A stretch of DNA of 64,000 bases from Terriglobia bacterium. Lineage in GTDB: Bacteria > Acidobacteriota > Terriglobia > Bryobacterales > Bryobacteraceae. The notes below the pieces were generated by a model. That model was not told the DNA's origin, ran no database searches, and saw only the letters and a list, made by a program, of their open reading frames with translations. The translations under genes and the position numbers were made by a program. The stretch lies in contig JAIQFK010000020.1 in the NCBI GenBank assembly GCA_020073305.1, forward strand, positions 62,001 through 126,000, read 5' to 3'. Positions 45,096 to 58,967 of the stretch are shown here, piece after piece. Numbering within the stretch: position 1 is the first letter of the stretch; each line of letters starts with the position of its first letter.

Positions 45096-45734
45096 CTATA
45101 CGTTCGCGGCGTCCACAAGCGGCGCACCGGGACACGACTCGGGTGAACCGGGCCAACTCGATCCGCGGTATTTGCCCAGGACGCGCCCGATGAACAGAAT
45201 GACAGGGAAAACGATGCGCTGAATGGCTTGGGGCGGAGTCGCAATCAACTGTGAGTTGCGATGGCGCCACAGCACGTGGGCTATATAGAAGATCGATGGC
45301 CGACCGTTCGGGCTGGCGTTGAGAACTGCAAACACTCCCTGGAGGTAGCGATCCAGGTCAACCGCCGGAATTGCGTGTCCGCTGAACTCCAAGAGATCGT
45401 CGCCCGCGTTCCACCAGTTATGACGAGTGCCGGCGGCAAAGACTGCGGCCCCCCCGGCTGGCACTACTATCTTCTCTTTTCCGACTTGGGCGCCGAGTGT
45501 TCCAGATTTCACCTTGCCCTCCTCCAGTTGATGGAAATGCACGTGAAGAGGCGGGCCGCTCGCTCGTGGCGGCAGGGACCCATCGAGGTTCAAAACGATT
45601 TGGCCCTGGGCGTCGCGCACTCGGCTCAGCCGCAGGATCTCTCCGGTGTGCCGGTTCCGGATTGTCACGAAGTTATCCACGATTGTCCTCCCTTGACGTA
45701 TCAGCTCCGAAAAAACTCCTTGCGATTTTATCAT
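45096..45734 (-). CDS. Cupin-domain protein with C-terminal membrane helix
   Basis: 212 residues from ATG 45734 with GGAGG 4 bp upstream. The cupin core has 'PLHVHFHQLEEGKVKSGTLG' (HxH...E metal ligands) and 'VPAGGAAVFAAGTRHNWWNA' with the second-motif His. A C-terminal hydrophobic segment ('AIQRIVFPVILFIGRVLGKY') should anchor it in the membrane. The last 25 residues are irregular ('GSSWPGSPESCPGAPLVDAA'), which may reflect fusion to flanking IS sequence. Enzymatic role unknown. Isolated between IS remnants. Confidence 0.75.
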   Translation of the reverse strand: MIKSQGVFSELIRQGRTIVDNFVTIRNRHTGEILRLSRVRDAQGQIVLNLDGSLPPRASGPPLHVHFHQLEEGKVKSGTLGAQVGKEKIVVPAGGAAVFAAGTRHNWWNAGDDLLEFSGHAIPAVDLDRYLQGVFAVLNASPNGRPSIFYIAHVLWRHRNSQLIATPPQAIQRIVFPVILFIGRVLGKYRGSSWPGSPESCPGAPLVDAANV

Positions 45735-45805
45735 TGGGCCTCCAACTGGCGGCAAACCGTCCGCAGAAGTGATCCATCCTGGCCGTTAGCTAAGCTAGTC
45801 CTGAA

Positions 45806-45967
45806 TCACCGGCCCTTATGGAAAAGCTCGACTGTGGTGGGCGTCGAGCGAACTTCTACCAGCTCCTGTACGAGGTTGTAAGGCACGCTGTAGTAGTTGG
45901 TGTCGAACGCAATGTGGTAGTCGATGTTGACCCGTGCGGCATCCGGGGCATATGATTCACGAGCTAG
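45806..45967 (-). pseudogene. IS21-family IstA transposase fragment
   Basis: The minus strand reads 'RESYAPDAARVNIDYHIAFD' then 'NYYSVPYNLVQELVEVRSTP' and 'TTVELFHKGR' before a stop. This is the beta-barrel Mu-transposase C-terminal region of IstA. About 53 of roughly 500 residues remain, flanked by stops on both sides. Confidence 0.75.
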
Positions 45968-46208
45968 TCATCGCGAGCAGTACCAGGTTCCTCAATTCAC
46001 CGGGCCGGCCGATCCGATACTGTGCGAACTGCACTTCATTTTTTGCAGTACCGCTGCTGAGTATGGACACCAGCAAAACACGGAACTCACATTTGCGTTG
46101 CGCTGAATCGTTCAAATCCAACCACATCCTCTCCATCGTTACACACTCAAGTCAAGTTCCTCGTTTGCCAATCTCCTGGCCACGTTGCGCTGCTGTGTTG
46201 CTATTTTG
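45968..46208. other. Spacer without recognised gene
   Basis: Only a 59-codon minus-strand frame (46136-45957) that I cannot place; probably part of the IS debris. The 3' end of the glucan synthase gene is at 46209. Confidence 0.3.
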
Positions 46209-49200
46209 TTAGCCGCGTGGCGCATGTATTCTCACTTCGACCGTGTGTTCTTGATGGTCGTCGACCAAAGGAATAGCCGTGCCCACTTGTTCAATGCCAT
46301 CAATCATCGTTGTTCTGCCGCTCGTGGCAGGCGTTTGCAGGACAACAACGTGGTAAACAGTCTCCCGATACCGGTAGTGCACCTTGAACGCCTTCCAATG
46401 CGCTGGGAGGCACGGCGCGAACTGCAGTTTATCCACTTCGATCCTCAGCCCGAGAAGTGATTCCACGATAAGGCGGTATATCCAGCCGGCAGAACCGGTG
46501 TACCAGGTCCATCCACCGCGGCCGGTATGCGGCGAAAGCGCATAGACGTCAGCCGCGACGACGTAGGGTTCTACCTTGTAGGTCTTAATGGCCTTTGGAG
46601 ACGCCGCATGGTTCACCGGGTTAATGAGGGCCAGCAATTCCCACGCGCGTTGGCTCTCGCCCAATTTGGCGAATGCCATCGCCGCCCAGATGGCGGCGTG
46701 CGTGTATTGCCCGCCATTTTCTCTCACGCCTGGAACGTACCCTTTGATATAGCCGGGATCCATATTCGATTTGTCGAACGGAGGATCCAGGAGTTGGATC
46801 AGCGCATCGTTCCGGCGAACGAGGCGCGTATCTACTGCAGCCATCGCGATGCGCGACCGTTTGTCATCGCCCGCGCTGGACAGAACGGACCAGCTTTGCG
46901 CGATCGAATCTATCTGGCATTCTGGGTTACTCGCCGACCCAAGTGGCGAGCCGTCGTCGAAGTAAGCGCGTCGGTACCACTCGCCGTCCCAGCCATGCTG
47001 CTCGAGATTCTCGCGCACGCGAGCCGCTTCACTCTCGCAACGCTCAACGAAGGGTAGGTCACCCCGGAGGCGGGCAAGGTCGGCGAACCGCGTCAGCACC
47101 TCATAAAGGAAGAATCCAAGCCAGATGCTTTCACCTTTGCCGTGTTCGCCCACTTTGTTCATGCCGTCGTTCCAGTCACCGGAACCCATGAGCGGCAGGC
47201 CGTGTTCACCCACCGTGAGGCCTCGCAAGATAGCGCGCACGCAGTGTTCGTAAAAAGGAGCCGTTTCTTCAGACAGACTTGGTAGATCGTAGTACGAGTC
47301 TTCGTCCATGTTCACCGGGCGGCCTTCGAGGAAGTGGACAGGTTCATCCAACACTCCGGTATCCCCTGTGCTCAGAACGTAGCGGGCCGCAGCCAACGGC
47401 AACCATAGATAATCATCTGAACAATGCGTGCGGACACCCCGGCCCGAGGGAGGATGCCACCAGTGCTGGACATCGCCCTCGCGGAACTGACGGGCCGCGG
47501 ACAGCAGCAAGTGCTCGCGCACCAGGCGCGGCTCGGCGTGGATGAGGGCCATCACGTCCTGCAATTGATCGCGGAAGCCGAATGCACCCCCAGATTGGTA
47601 GTATCCGCTCCGCCCCCACAGACGGCATGCAAGGGTTTGATAAAGGAGCCATCCATTGACCAGAACGTTGACGGACTGGTCAGGTGTTTCCACATACACC
47701 GCACCGAGCGTGTGCTTCCAGTACTGCCACACGGCTTCGAGCGCGCCGCGTGATGCAGCGGACCCACGGAAGCGGTGCACCAGGTTGATGGCGTCGTCGG
47801 CGTCACGACCTGCGCCGAGCATGAAGACGACTTCCCGCTCTTGCCCCGCGAGGAGTTCGAAGGGAACTTGGATCGCTGCACAAGGGTCCAGCGCGGCTCC
47901 CACCTTGCCGGAAAGCCGAGACCGCTTCATGGCGGCCGGACTCCGAAGCGTGCCATTGCGTCCAAGGAACTCCGTGCGGTCACCGGTTACGGTCCGGCCC
48001 ACGTCGTTCACATCGAAAAAACCAACCCGGCCGGGGAACTCCATGTTGTATGGGTTCCGCCCGAACAGCGCGCCCGTCGCGGGCTCTACATCAGTAATCA
48101 CATGCATAGACGATTTAGACCGCAGATCGCCTAGCGCCCATTCCACATAGCCCGTCGCGGAGAGTCGGCGCGTTCGGCTTGACTCGTTTCGCACCTTGAG
48201 GACCGAGAACTTAACCGATGCGTCCAGGGCCACATAGACCCACAGCTCCGAGTTGATGCCGCCTTCCGAATGCTCGAAGGCACTGTAGCCGAATCCGTGG
48301 CGGCTGACGTAGGGCCCCGCTCCACGGCTGGGCAGCGGCGTAGGGGACCAGAGCTGGCCGCTTTCTTCGTCACGCAAGTAGAAGGCTTCTCCGCCCGAAT
48401 CGCTCACGGGGTCGTTGGACCAGGGAGTGAGGCGGAACTCGTGGGCATTCTCGCTCCAGGTGTATGCAAGGCCGCTCTCTGAAACAACGGTTCCGAAGTG
48501 CGCGTTCGCGAGCACATTCACCCAGGGAGCCGGTGTCGCTTGTCCCTCGGAGGTTGTGATTACGTATTCACGGCCATCGGGAGTGAAACCTCCGAGGCCA
48601 TTGAAGAAGATCAGATTGCGGAGCGGCAGTTCGGCCGCGGCAGGCGATTCATTACGATGGGTCCTCGTCGGAGCGAACGGTGCGACCGGTACTTCAACAA
48701 CGCTCCGGCCGTCGATCTGGTCCGCCAGTGATCCCCGGCAATCCGTGATCATGGCGCGAGCGACCGATTGAATCAGAATGCGATCCTCACTGGATATCTG
48801 CTCCGCGGGCCTTACAAAGATTCCGCCTGGCCGGTCCGTCACATTAGCTTCAATGCCCGCGGCAATCAGCCCCATGATTTGGTCATGCAGCAGTTGCCGG
48901 TAGCCGGCGTGATCTTCGTTCCAGATCACAAGGTCAACCGCCAGGCCTTTGGAACGCCAATATGCGTGAGCTTGTACGAGTTGCCGTACCAGATCGATAT
49001 TGGCCAGATCTCCAATCTGCAGCAGTACGATGGGCAGATCGCCGGAGATGGAGTAGCCCCACAAGCCCGACTGTCCGCGGCGGTTCTTGATGAGAACACT
49101 GGCGTCGGCACGCAGCGATGAATTGGCGTAGATGACAGAGCCGGCCAAGCGTGCGTAGAGTTGCGTATCGGCCTCTGTGGCATTTAGCTGCCGCAGGACC

Positions 49201-52200
49201 ACCTGGTTGTGGGTCCAAGCCAGATCGAACACGCGATCCGCCAGATGCCGGTCGTGGTATTTCTCGACAAGGTCCAGGCACGCCTCGCGGCTTTCGGCGA
49301 TACCGGTAACAATATTGACGGTCGCCGATTCTTGCGGATCGAGTGTGATTCGATGCCGGATGGCAACAATCGGATCCAACACAGAACCCTCACTGCCCGA
49401 TAGCGCCGAGGAACCGCTAATGGCTTGTGGATTGGCGACGGTGTTTCCACGGCCAATGAACTTCAAGCGGTCAGTCTCAAAAGAGACTTCTGCGATGTCT
49501 GCCCCGTGCACTGCCATGAGGTGAAACATCCATGGCGCGTGCTCATCGCGAGAGCGGGGCCGGCGAGTGCAGAGTATCGCCTGCCGCCGGGGGACAATCT
49601 CGGTCTGAACGAAAAGGCTGCTGAACGCCGGATGCAGCGCGTCGGCAACCGGTGACGTCAGAACGATCTCCGCATAGCTCGTGATTTCGATGGTCCGGCG
49701 TGTCCGCGACCGGTTGGTGATCGTGACACGGCGCAGCTCGATATCATCCTCGGGCGAAACGGTGATCTCGGTGTGCATGTCGTACACCCGGCCGCTGGAA
49801 CGGAACTCCGCCCGCCCCTCCAAGAAGATCGCTTCGTAAGTTTTCCTTTGCTTTAGCGTCGGCTGATACGCGGTTGACCAGAACTCTCCACTGGTTACGT
49901 CGCGGAGATAACAGAACGTACCCCAGTTGTCGCACGTGCTGTCTTCACGCCAGCGAGTGACGGCGATATCTTTCCAGCGGCTATAACCGCCCCCCGCATT
50001 GGTGATCATCACGTGGTACCTGCCGTTGGACAGTAACTGCACTTGCGGGACCGGCGTGCTCGGGCTACTGAAAACGCGAATCGGCGTCTCCGCGCCGCTC
50101 GAAGTCGCACGAAAACCGGAGGGTTCAGCGGTGTGGGAATAGAAAGGTGTGGTCTTTGGAATCCGTTCCTGCAACAACAACGTGGTCGCCTGGAACGACG
50201 GATCGGACTCGAATCGCTTTTGCATCGGGCGGTCGAGAAGCAGATAGGCCAAGGATAGAAAGCTCATCCCCTGGTGATGGGCCATGAAGGACCGAACCAC
50301 CACGGCCGATTGACCGCGCGGCACACGGGACGGGGTGTAGTCGATGGCTTCATAGAAGCCATATCTCCCTTCGAATCCTTCGGCCGCGAGCCGTTGCAGG
50401 TTGAGGCACGCCTCTTCGGGCGCCACGGCCAGCGCTAGCGCTGAGGCATACGGGGCGATGACCAGGTCCTCCGCCAGTCCGCGTTTGAGCCCGAGGCCAG
50501 GCACGCCAAATGCTTGGTATTGGTAGTTGAGATGAACATCGATGGCGTTGAAGCCGGATTCGGAAATCCCCCACGGGACGCCGCGTGTCTTTCCATACTC
50601 GATCTGCCGTTTCACCGCTGCCTTGTAGGTTTGGTCAAGCAGCGTGTTTTCGTATGTGGGCATCACCAGCAGCGGCATGAGGTATTCAAACATCGAACCG
50701 CTCCAGGAAAGGAGAATTGGTTCTCCACCGGCTGTCGTGAGCAGGCGGCCCAAAGCAAACCAGCTCTCCTGCGGAAGTTGCCCCTGGGCAATCGCCACGA
50801 AAGTGCACAATCTTGCCTCGGAAGCCAGCAGGTCGTAGTAACTCGAGTCCCGCCGGTGCTCGCTAGCGTTGTATCCGATGGCGAGTAAGTTGCGCGACTT
50901 GTCGAACAGAAAGTCATACTCAACCCCGGCGAGTTCGCCGCATTCGAGTGCCAGACTTTCGATAGCCGCAATCCTCGCCCTGGCAAGTTGGCTGGCGGCG
51001 GGAAACTCCTTTTGCAGCCGCCCCAATTCGCGTAGCGTCGGGATCTCATCGATGCCGGCAACATCGCCGGGCATTACCTCATCTAGGGCGCTCTGGCATT
51101 GCCGCGCGAACGCACTCGCCCACCACCTCGCTTGCGCCTCGGAGTCAGGATCAAGCTGACCCGCCACCGCGATGGCGGACGCCGCCAGCCGGTCAAGACA
51201 AAGCCGGACAGCCGCGAGCGTGGCCGGCCGCGACACCAGATCCGTGTGGAGTTGCGCGAATTGAGCCGGGCAGGCTCCTGCCGCCGTTTCTTCGAGAATC
51301 GTCAGTGTGTCGGCGAGCCCGTCGATCCATCGCGATCCCAAAATCTTGCGATCGGGAAGAGCCATCAATCCCGCCCGCAGCGTCAGCAGATGACCCACGA
51401 GGTTCCCGCTGTCCACGGTCGAGATGTAAAGAGGCGGCAGCGGTTTTAGAGACTGCGTGTCGTACCAGTTGTAGAAGTGGCCCCGGTGCCGGTCCAACGC
51501 CTTCATCGTGTGGAGTGCATTCGCCGTGCGCTCGATGAGTTGTGCCGCGGAAATATAGCCGAAATCGCAAGCGGTCAAATTGGCGAGCAGTGCAAGTCCC
51601 ATATTGGTCGGCGACGTGCGATGCGCGATCGCGCCTACGGGATGCTCCTGATAGTTATCCGGCGGCAGCCAGTGATCTTCGGGGCCCACGAATGTCTCGA
51701 AGAACGCCCAGGTCCTTCGTGCAAGTTTCCGGAGGAAGATTGTCTGCTCGGTCGTCAGCCTGGGGCGCCGGCGGCAGAGCGGCAGGCTGATCCACCATGC
51801 AATCGCGGGGGACGCAAACCAGAGGCCCAACACAGGCCCAGCGACGGCCAGCGCGGTTGGCCTGGATAGCACCAGATACATCACGGCGAGGATGGCAATC
51901 GCAGGGCCGACCCACATGGTTTGGCAGAAGGCAAATAGGTCCCGGCGACCACTGCGATCCGGGTGGCTCGACGGATTCCATTCCAAGAGCCGTCTGTGTG
52001 TGAACAGCATGCGTCCGGCCGTTCGCACAATCGCATCCAGACTGAAGAACGCCTCGTAAGGGAGACACACGAAGGTGAATAGCGCCTGGGTAAAATGACG
52101 CTCCGTCGAACGCACCCAAGCTGCAAGGTGTTGCGTCAGCAGGACGTCATCTGGCTTCTGAAGCACGTCCAGGATGGAGGCCATCAAAGGTGGAGTCAGA

Positions 52201-54827
52201 ATGATTGCGATCACCGACAAGGTCCAGAACCACGCCGGCGACAGAGCCGTCCAGCCCAGAAGCAACAGCAGCGTCAATGCAGAGGGTGTGAGGCTACGAC
52301 GAAGGTTGTCAAAAATCTTCCAGCCGGACAGACCGGAGAGTGGATTCTTCTGATGGCCGCGGTTCGGGCCTGGGACACGCGGCAACAGCCACCGCGCAAT
52401 TTGCCAATCGCCACGAATCCAGCGGCGCCGGCGGCTCACGTCGGCGCTGTAGCTGGATGGATATTCCTCGTACAACTGCACGTCGCTCAGCAAGCCGGCG
52501 CGCGCGTAGCAGCCTTCCAGCAGATCGTGACTGAGGATTCGGTTCTCGGGAAAGCGCCCATTGAGCGACCGCTCGAAGACATCGACATCATAGATTCCCT
52601 TGCCAATGAAGGAGCCTTCAGCGAACAGATCCTGGTACACATCGGAGACGGCGCGCGTATACGGGTCGATGCCTGGTTCACTTCCCCACAATCGCGCATA
52701 CCGTGACCGGTTCGTGCCCGGCAGACTCACCGCCACGCGTGGCTGAAGGATGCCGTATCCTTCCGAGACGCGCTGCTTGTCTTCGTCGTACCTCGCCCGA
52801 TTCAGCGGGTGTGCCATGGCGCCCACAAACTGCCACGCCGAATCGCGCGGAAGTTGAGTATCCGTATCAAGGGTGATGACGTACCTTACGTTCGATAAGA
52901 GGGCGGTCTCGCCGACGACGAGAGAGAAGCCATCCCCAGCTTGACCAAATGTTCCCCCGCGGAGCAGCGAGTTCAATGCCGCAAGCTTCCCTCGCTTGCG
53001 TTCGTATCCCATCCAAAGCCGTTCTTGCGGATTCCAATGACGCGGACGGTGGAAAAGGAAGAAGGTGCCATGTTTGGCGCAACCGTACTTCTGGTTGAGC
53101 TCTTCGATCCTCGTCCGAGCCAGCTGTAGCAGCCGTTCATCCTCAGGCAGCGTCTCCTCGCAGGCATCTCGAAAATCAGTCAGCAGGCCGAAGTGCAAGT
53201 TCGCGTCCCGATTGGCGAGGAACCGGACCTCCAGGGCTTCGATCAGATCCTCGACGTTCTGAGCGCTGGCGAGCATCGCCGGGACGACCGCTAGAGTCCG
53301 CATTTCCGGTGGAATTCCGCGAGAGAAGTCCATGCGCGGCAACGGATGCGGCGTGGCCACCAACGTCGCCAGCCAGTTCACCAGCGCCACGGTTAGCTGA
53401 CTTGCGCACAGAAGCGAGACGATACCAGTCAGAGCGAGCGCCCAGCCATGAAATCCACCAGCATGCGCCCTCACCAATAAACAAGCGGTGAATAGCACCG
53501 AGCTCATCAGGATCGCGCCCAGATAGAGGGACAAAGGAAAGCGGCAGATGATCCCGTGGAAACTCTTGAATACAGATGGGCGGATGTGCGCGGTTCGCCC
53601 GAGCTGCGGAAGTCCCTTGTCGATCAGGTAGAAGCCTACGTGCGCCGCGCGATCATCGACGCCTTTCCTGGCAGCGCTCTCGTGCGCCAGTTCGGTGGCT
53701 TTGCCTGCCACCTCAGCCTCGGATAGCAGACTGCCCTTCGCCATCTTTTCCACGACGTGACGGTAGCGGTCGCGTGTGGCGAAATCCATTCTGCCGTAGA
53801 TTCCGCCGGGATCCTGGCGCAGTTTCTCTTCGACCGCGCTCATGGTCTCGACGAACTCACGCCAGTCCATGGCTCCGAGAAATCGCAGACTGCCAATGGT
53901 GTTGCTGATGGAAACCTGGTCGGCGGCCTGTTGTTGGTTCTCCGACTGCACCAACTGCTCAATTGTCAAGCCGGATTCGGAGAGTCGCTGTTCAATCCAA
54001 GTGAGTGGCAAAGCCAAAGCAGAGCTCTGCCCCTGCAGCCGGCGCGAAAATTCCGCGACAAACGAGCTCACCATGGGTGGGTTCGACCGCGCCATATCCG
54101 CAATTACCAGAATCAGGCTCTTTGGGTCCTTCTCGGCGATCTCCGTCATCTGGTCTGCCCAAGAGTCCGCATGGTTCCGGTCGATCCGGTCGGCCGCGAC
54201 CCGCGATCCAACACGCCGGAGATTCTCGATCAATGCCAGGCGCAGCATGATCGGGATGGCCCACAATTCGCCCAACTTCAGAGCCGTGACCGTTTGGTAA
54301 GCCGCTACGAAGCCGGCAAGACTCTCGGGATCCACCCGTCCATCGCCATGTGAAATGGTCTCCAGCGCGATGTCATACACGCGCGGAAGTCCAGCCGAAG
54401 CGCCATTCAGCAAGACAGGCAGTTCCTGGCTGTAGCCCTTCGGCAGGTGTCTTTTGGCCGTGCGAATTTGTTCTTCGATCAGGTAGAAGTTATCGAGCAG
54501 CCACTCTCCAGCGGGGGTAATCCTGCGGCTCGCCTGAACGGCTTCCGTCAGCAAATTGCGGACGCCAACTAAAACGCCTTCGTTGGCCGCCAGGCGGGTC
54601 AGAAGCCGATCCCTGGCGCGTTGCGGACTTAACCGGTGCGACGTCGCCAGGGTCTTGCCGTGCAATTTCATCTGATCGGAGCTGAACAGCTCCGATCGCA
54701 GCGGTGGCTCGTCGCCGGAGTACTTTTTGGCCGAACCCTTTCCGCGGAGGCTCGCACTCAAGTCGAGCCAGCTTTTGTTAATGGTGTTGCTGGTCGCCTT
54801 CACCTTTGAAGTTAAACCAACTGCCAT
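46209..54827 (-). CDS. ndvB: Cyclic beta-1,2-glucan synthase (GT84-GH94)
   Basis: 2872 residues, close to Rhizobium/Brucella NdvB/Cgs (about 2830-2870). Order: cytoplasmic N-region, two helices near 430-490, a GT84 domain with DxD in '[20 protein letters not shown]' and '[15 protein letters not shown]', four helices between about 870 and 1060, a glycoamylase-like domain (1080-1550, '[20 protein letters not shown]'-type core), two carbohydrate-binding GH94 N-domains, and the C-terminal GH94 domain with catalytic Asp in '[18 protein letters not shown]'. It makes, cyclises and trims periplasmic cyclic glucan from UDP-glucose, used for osmoprotection and envelope integrity. The last and longest gene of the minus-strand row; 19 bp after the small ORF. 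Confidence 0.95.
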   Translation of the reverse strand: MAVGLTSKVKATSNTINKSWLDLSASLRGKGSAKKYSGDEPPLRSELFSSDQMKLHGKTLATSHRLSPQRARDRLLTRLAANEGVLVGVRNLLTEAVQASRRITPAGEWLLDNFYLIEEQIRTAKRHLPKGYSQELPVLLNGASAGLPRVYDIALETISHGDGRVDPESLAGFVAAYQTVTALKLGELWAIPIMLRLALIENLRRVGSRVAADRIDRNHADSWADQMTEIAEKDPKSLILVIADMARSNPPMVSSFVAEFSRRLQGQSSALALPLTWIEQRLSESGLTIEQLVQSENQQQAADQVSISNTIGSLRFLGAMDWREFVETMSAVEEKLRQDPGGIYGRMDFATRDRYRHVVEKMAKGSLLSEAEVAGKATELAHESAARKGVDDRAAHVGFYLIDKGLPQLGRTAHIRPSVFKSFHGIICRFPLSLYLGAILMSSVLFTACLLVRAHAGGFHGWALALTGIVSLLCASQLTVALVNWLATLVATPHPLPRMDFSRGIPPEMRTLAVVPAMLASAQNVEDLIEALEVRFLANRDANLHFGLLTDFRDACEETLPEDERLLQLARTRIEELNQKYGCAKHGTFFLFHRPRHWNPQERLWMGYERKRGKLAALNSLLRGGTFGQAGDGFSLVVGETALLSNVRYVITLDTDTQLPRDSAWQFVGAMAHPLNRARYDEDKQRVSEGYGILQPRVAVSLPGTNRSRYARLWGSEPGIDPYTRAVSDVYQDLFAEGSFIGKGIYDVDVFERSLNGRFPENRILSHDLLEGCYARAGLLSDVQLYEEYPSSYSADVSRRRRWIRGDWQIARWLLPRVPGPNRGHQKNPLSGLSGWKIFDNLRRSLTPSALTLLLLLGWTALSPAWFWTLSVIAIILTPPLMASILDVLQKPDDVLLTQHLAAWVRSTERHFTQALFTFVCLPYEAFFSLDAIVRTAGRMLFTHRRLLEWNPSSHPDRSGRRDLFAFCQTMWVGPAIAILAVMYLVLSRPTALAVAGPVLGLWFASPAIAWWISLPLCRRRPRLTTEQTIFLRKLARRTWAFFETFVGPEDHWLPPDNYQEHPVGAIAHRTSPTNMGLALLANLTACDFGYISAAQLIERTANALHTMKALDRHRGHFYNWYDTQSLKPLPPLYISTVDSGNLVGHLLTLRAGLMALPDRKILGSRWIDGLADTLTILEETAAGACPAQFAQLHTDLVSRPATLAAVRLCLDRLAASAIAVAGQLDPDSEAQARWWASAFARQCQSALDEVMPGDVAGIDEIPTLRELGRLQKEFPAASQLARARIAAIESLALECGELAGVEYDFLFDKSRNLLAIGYNASEHRRDSSYYDLLASEARLCTFVAIAQGQLPQESWFALGRLLTTAGGEPILLSWSGSMFEYLMPLLVMPTYENTLLDQTYKAAVKRQIEYGKTRGVPWGISESGFNAIDVHLNYQYQAFGVPGLGLKRGLAEDLVIAPYASALALAVAPEEACLNLQRLAAEGFEGRYGFYEAIDYTPSRVPRGQSAVVVRSFMAHHQGMSFLSLAYLLLDRPMQKRFESDPSFQATTLLLQERIPKTTPFYSHTAEPSGFRATSSGAETPIRVFSSPSTPVPQVQLLSNGRYHVMITNAGGGYSRWKDIAVTRWREDSTCDNWGTFCYLRDVTSGEFWSTAYQPTLKQRKTYEAIFLEGRAEFRSSGRVYDMHTEITVSPEDDIELRRVTITNRSRTRRTIEITSYAEIVLTSPVADALHPAFSSLFVQTEIVPRRQAILCTRRPRSRDEHAPWMFHLMAVHGADIAEVSFETDRLKFIGRGNTVANPQAISGSSALSGSEGSVLDPIVAIRHRITLDPQESATVNIVTGIAESREACLDLVEKYHDRHLADRVFDLAWTHNQVVLRQLNATEADTQLYARLAGSVIYANSSLRADASVLIKNRRGQSGLWGYSISGDLPIVLLQIGDLANIDLVRQLVQAHAYWRSKGLAVDLVIWNEDHAGYRQLLHDQIMGLIAAGIEANVTDRPGGIFVRPAEQISSEDRILIQSVARAMITDCRGSLADQIDGRSVVEVPVAPFAPTRTHRNESPAAAELPLRNLIFFNGLGGFTPDGREYVITTSEGQATPAPWVNVLANAHFGTVVSESGLAYTWSENAHEFRLTPWSNDPVSDSGGEAFYLRDEESGQLWSPTPLPSRGAGPYVSRHGFGYSAFEHSEGGINSELWVYVALDASVKFSVLKVRNESSRTRRLSATGYVEWALGDLRSKSSMHVITDVEPATGALFGRNPYNMEFPGRVGFFDVNDVGRTVTGDRTEFLGRNGTLRSPAAMKRSRLSGKVGAALDPCAAIQVPFELLAGQEREVVFMLGAGRDADDAINLVHRFRGSAASRGALEAVWQYWKHTLGAVYVETPDQSVNVLVNGWLLYQTLACRLWGRSGYYQSGGAFGFRDQLQDVMALIHAEPRLVREHLLLSAARQFREGDVQHWWHPPSGRGVRTHCSDDYLWLPLAAARYVLSTGDTGVLDEPVHFLEGRPVNMDEDSYYDLPSLSEETAPFYEHCVRAILRGLTVGEHGLPLMGSGDWNDGMNKVGEHGKGESIWLGFFLYEVLTRFADLARLRGDLPFVERCESEAARVRENLEQHGWDGEWYRRAYFDDGSPLGSASNPECQIDSIAQSWSVLSSAGDDKRSRIAMAAVDTRLVRRNDALIQLLDPPFDKSNMDPGYIKGYVPGVRENGGQYTHAAIWAAMAFAKLGESQRAWELLALINPVNHAASPKAIKTYKVEPYVVAADVYALSPHTGRGGWTWYTGSAGWIYRLIVESLLGLRIEVDKLQFAPCLPAHWKAFKVHYRYRETVYHVVVLQTPATSGRTTMIDGIEQVGTAIPLVDDHQEHTVEVRIHAPRG

Positions 54828-54846
54828 GATCCCGCCATGATGGGTA

Positions 54847-55131
54847 TCAGCCAGGCGCTTTCTTTGGTGACTCCTCATCCAGCATCAGCCGCAGGCGCGC
54901 AACCAACGCCTTGCTAAGGCTCATTTCATCCGAGTTGGGCCTGTAACCGGGCATCTTCGGATCGATGAATTGTCTGCGAAACAGCTGATCGGATGCCAGG
55001 GTTGTTAACAGCCTCAGTTCTTCAAGCGTGAGTTTCAGAGTCATGCTTTTCATGCGCTTACTGCTGTCTGCGAGTGAGTTGGCTCCATTATCACCGGGTA
55101 AATAGTTGATGGCTACTTTGATCATCTTCAT
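54847..55131 (-). CDS. Small hypothetical protein between groEL and ndvB
   Basis: 94 residues from ATG 55131 (ATG 55125 equally good, with AAGGG upstream). The central part is an amphipathic helical block, '[20 protein letters not shown]' followed by '[20 protein letters not shown]' and '[13 protein letters not shown]'. It looks cytoplasmic; no motif recognised. Only 14 bp after groEL and 19 bp before ndvB, so its place in the row is firm. It may be a local regulator or chaperonin-associated factor, but that is a guess. Confidence 0.65.
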   Translation of the reverse strand: MKMIKVAINYLPGDNGANSLADSSKRMKSMTLKLTLEELRLLTTLASDQLFRRQFIDPKMPGYRPNSDEMSLSKALVARLRLMLDEESPKKAPG

Positions 55132-55145
55132 CCCTTCTGTCGACG

Positions 55146-57088
<1,943 letters not shown>

Positions 57089-57424
57089 GCTGTTTAACCT
57101 CCAGTTAGGATTGATTTGTGAGATTCGTCTGGCCAACTCTTTATTGACCTTGATCCTCTTGTACCGGGGATCTTGAGCGATCATTTGCCGAACCTGATCG
57201 CGCAGCTCCTGCCAGTCACGGATGAAATAGCCTGCCTGATCGTTCCCCAATACTTCGGCGCGCTTCTCTTCGAGGATGGCGATCACGGCCAACGTATCGG
57301 TGCGATCCTGTTCGGTCTGCTTGGTGGCCGCTGACGCGAGCGCTCTGGCGACGCGATCAAACTCGCCACGTACCTGTACCTTGATCTGCTCCGCCCAGTC
57401 CAGCTGATTCGTCGTGCCAATCAT
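57089..57424 (-). CDS. Helical domain reading in frame into groES (fusion or upstream ORF)
   Basis: From ATG 57424 a 112-codon segment runs directly into groES with no stop. It is helical and charged: '[20 protein letters not shown]', '[20 protein letters not shown]', '[20 protein letters not shown]' and '[17 protein letters not shown]'. It looks like an intact small soluble domain rather than a random extension; I do not recognise the family. A 217-residue fused protein would put this domain in front of the GroES dome. Alternatively a 1-nt frameshift has removed a stop: a TAA sits in another frame 3 bp before the groES GGAGG. Confidence 0.6.
57098..57102 (-). promoter_or_regulatory. Internal Shine-Dalgarno for groES
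   Basis: GGAGG on the minus strand, 9 nt before the groES ATG and inside the upstream frame. It supports independent initiation at 57088. Confidence 0.6.
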
Positions 57425-57477
57425 TTCTTTTTCGGGGCAACCCGTTGCACAACCTTGGGCGCCCCGTTCGCTGTGCT

Positions 57478-57729
57478 TCATGCCCGTCGCTGGACGGCGT
57501 GGTAAAGCACCAACACTAAGACTGAGCCCACAACCGCAACAAACAGGCTGTAAAGGTTCAAGCCACTTACGCCAGGGGCGCCGAGCGCGTTGAATACGAG
57601 GCCGCCGGCAATCGCGCCCACAACTCCAAGCACGATGTCCAGCATCAGGCCTTCACCCCTTTTGTTCACAATCTTGCTGCCGATAAATCCAGCGAGCAAA
57701 CCCAGGACGATCCAAGCTAGAAATGACAT
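57478..57729 (-). CDS. GlsB/YeaQ/YmgE-family stress membrane protein
   Basis: 83 residues from ATG 57729 with AAGGAG upstream. Three helices: '[20 protein letters not shown]', '[20 protein letters not shown]' and '[20 protein letters not shown]', with the family 'GGxxxNALG' loop. Members (transglycosylase-associated domain) are induced by envelope and acid stress in E. coli and are typical of stress islands. Role not known in detail. Co-directional with and upstream of groES. Confidence 0.88.
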   Translation of the reverse strand: MSFLAWIVLGLLAGFIGSKIVNKRGEGLMLDIVLGVVGAIAGGLVFNALGAPGVSGLNLYSLFVAVVGSVLVLVLYHAVQRRA

Positions 57730-57845
57730 TTCCGTTCTCCTTTTACTTGAACGTGCCTCAATACCTGATATGCTTCGCCTGGAATTGGAACCCATCAATC
57801 AACTCAATGGACCTCCAGACTCCGGACAGTTGCCTGTCGGCGCCA

Positions 57846-58520
57846 CTATTCTTTTCTGGTTGAGTACCTGTTCAAGTCCGCCGCCAGTTCGGCGCCCGCC
57901 TCAGTGGCCTTCGTTTCGCCCACAAGAATCTGTTCATTCGTTAACTGGCCGCCGTACATCTCCGCGTTCGTCTCATGGTCAGGCCGGAGCGTCGCACCGT
58001 CCAGTGCGATACCCGCAAAGACTCCTCGCGTGCGCGAGTAGGTCAGGATTTCAGCCTGCATCTTGAGATCTGTATCGGCCGACGAAGTTCGGCCCACTGG
58101 CCCCGCCGCCACCGACGCATCTACGCCGAGCGTAAATTTGCTCGTCAGAAGCTTTTCGACGCCGCGCTTGTTGATGACGAGCATGATGGCGTCCGTCTCC
58201 GAGCCGCCAATCTGGAAGCCGAAGCTACCGCCCTCCACCTTGACCGCAGCCGGAGCAGACCATCCCTTGCCGGAAGCCCGCCGGCACTCGATGAAGCCTC
58301 TGCCGTACTCGCCGCCAACTATGAAAGCCCCCTTCTTCATACCCGGAACGATCACGACGCACTGTGATTTCTCCAGCAGTTCCTCCGGGATGCCCTTGTC
58401 GGGCGCAGCCATGATTTCCGTCAACACCTCGGCCGACGTCTTCAAGCGTGTAGCCGCAGTCTCACCAGCGAATAACACTCCTGCGCTGAGACAAACAAGT
58501 CCAACCGTTTTCAGTTTCAT
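57846..58520 (-). CDS. SYLF-domain lipid-binding protein (Ysc84-like)
   Basis: 224 residues from ATG 58520. Signal peptide 'MKLKTVGLVCLSAGVLFA', then the SYLF domain: 'AAPDKGIPEELLEKSQCVVI', 'PGMKKGAFIVGGEYGRGFIE' and 'SFGFQIGGSETDAIMLVINK'. The C-terminal 'GATLRPDHETNAEMYGGQLT' is conserved in bacterial members. The family binds phosphoinositides in eukaryotes; bacterial ones are exported and often cluster with envelope-stress genes. Fits the row as an envelope-surface component. Confidence 0.88.
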   Translation of the reverse strand: MKLKTVGLVCLSAGVLFAGETAATRLKTSAEVLTEIMAAPDKGIPEELLEKSQCVVIVPGMKKGAFIVGGEYGRGFIECRRASGKGWSAPAAVKVEGGSFGFQIGGSETDAIMLVINKRGVEKLLTSKFTLGVDASVAAGPVGRTSSADTDLKMQAEILTYSRTRGVFAGIALDGATLRPDHETNAEMYGGQLTNEQILVGETKATEAGAELAADLNRYSTRKE

Positions 58521-58565
58521 GATTCTCTTTTCTCGTTGGTAATGACCGTTCAAAATAAGTCCGTC

Positions 58566-58967
58566 TTAACTGGTGCTGTCTAATGCGGGTGAGAACGCCG
58601 AGCTTTTCTGGATATGCCGGGCGTGCGCATGGACGTTTACGTAGGGTATGCCCAGAAAGGACTGCGGTGACACCTGGGTAATCTCCAGACAATTGCATTT
58701 GTGCGATTCGACATCGGTGATCACTCGCCTTACGGCCCTGCGTACAGCTGCTTGTTTATCAAATCCAAAGGCGGTGATCTTTACCTCTCCAGCCATGAAG
58801 AAAAATGTCCATCCAGCTTTGGCGATTCCCGTATCGAGTTCGTCCAGATTGAGGTTGCTGACGGATTTCCAGCTACTCGAATAGGGCTCGGTTTGGATCT
58901 GCAGAGATTCCGGCGTGCGTGAGCCGTTTTCGATCAGAATAGTTCCCGCTTTAATAACTTCTGTCAT
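58566..58967 (-). CDS. Hypothetical protein of the stress row
   Basis: 133 residues from ATG 58967 (GGAGG 4 bp upstream). Beta-alpha pattern with 'VSNLNLDELDTGIAKAGWTF', 'FMAGEVKITAFGFDKQAAVR' and 'CLEITQVSPQSFLGIPYVNV'. The sequence is well behaved and not a shadow, but I do not recognise the family. No signal or helix, so cytoplasmic. Its ATG overlaps the previous gene's stop by 4 bp, so translation is coupled. Confidence 0.7.
   Translation of the reverse strand: MTEVIKAGTILIENGSRTPESLQIQTEPYSSSWKSVSNLNLDELDTGIAKAGWTFFFMAGEVKITAFGFDKQAAVRRAVRRVITDVESHKCNCLEITQVSPQSFLGIPYVNVHAHARHIQKSSAFSPALDSTS

Noticed and set aside
45957-46136. 59-codon minus-strand frame between the istA fragment and ndvB
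   Set aside because: No ribosome site and no recognised similarity; lies in IS debris.
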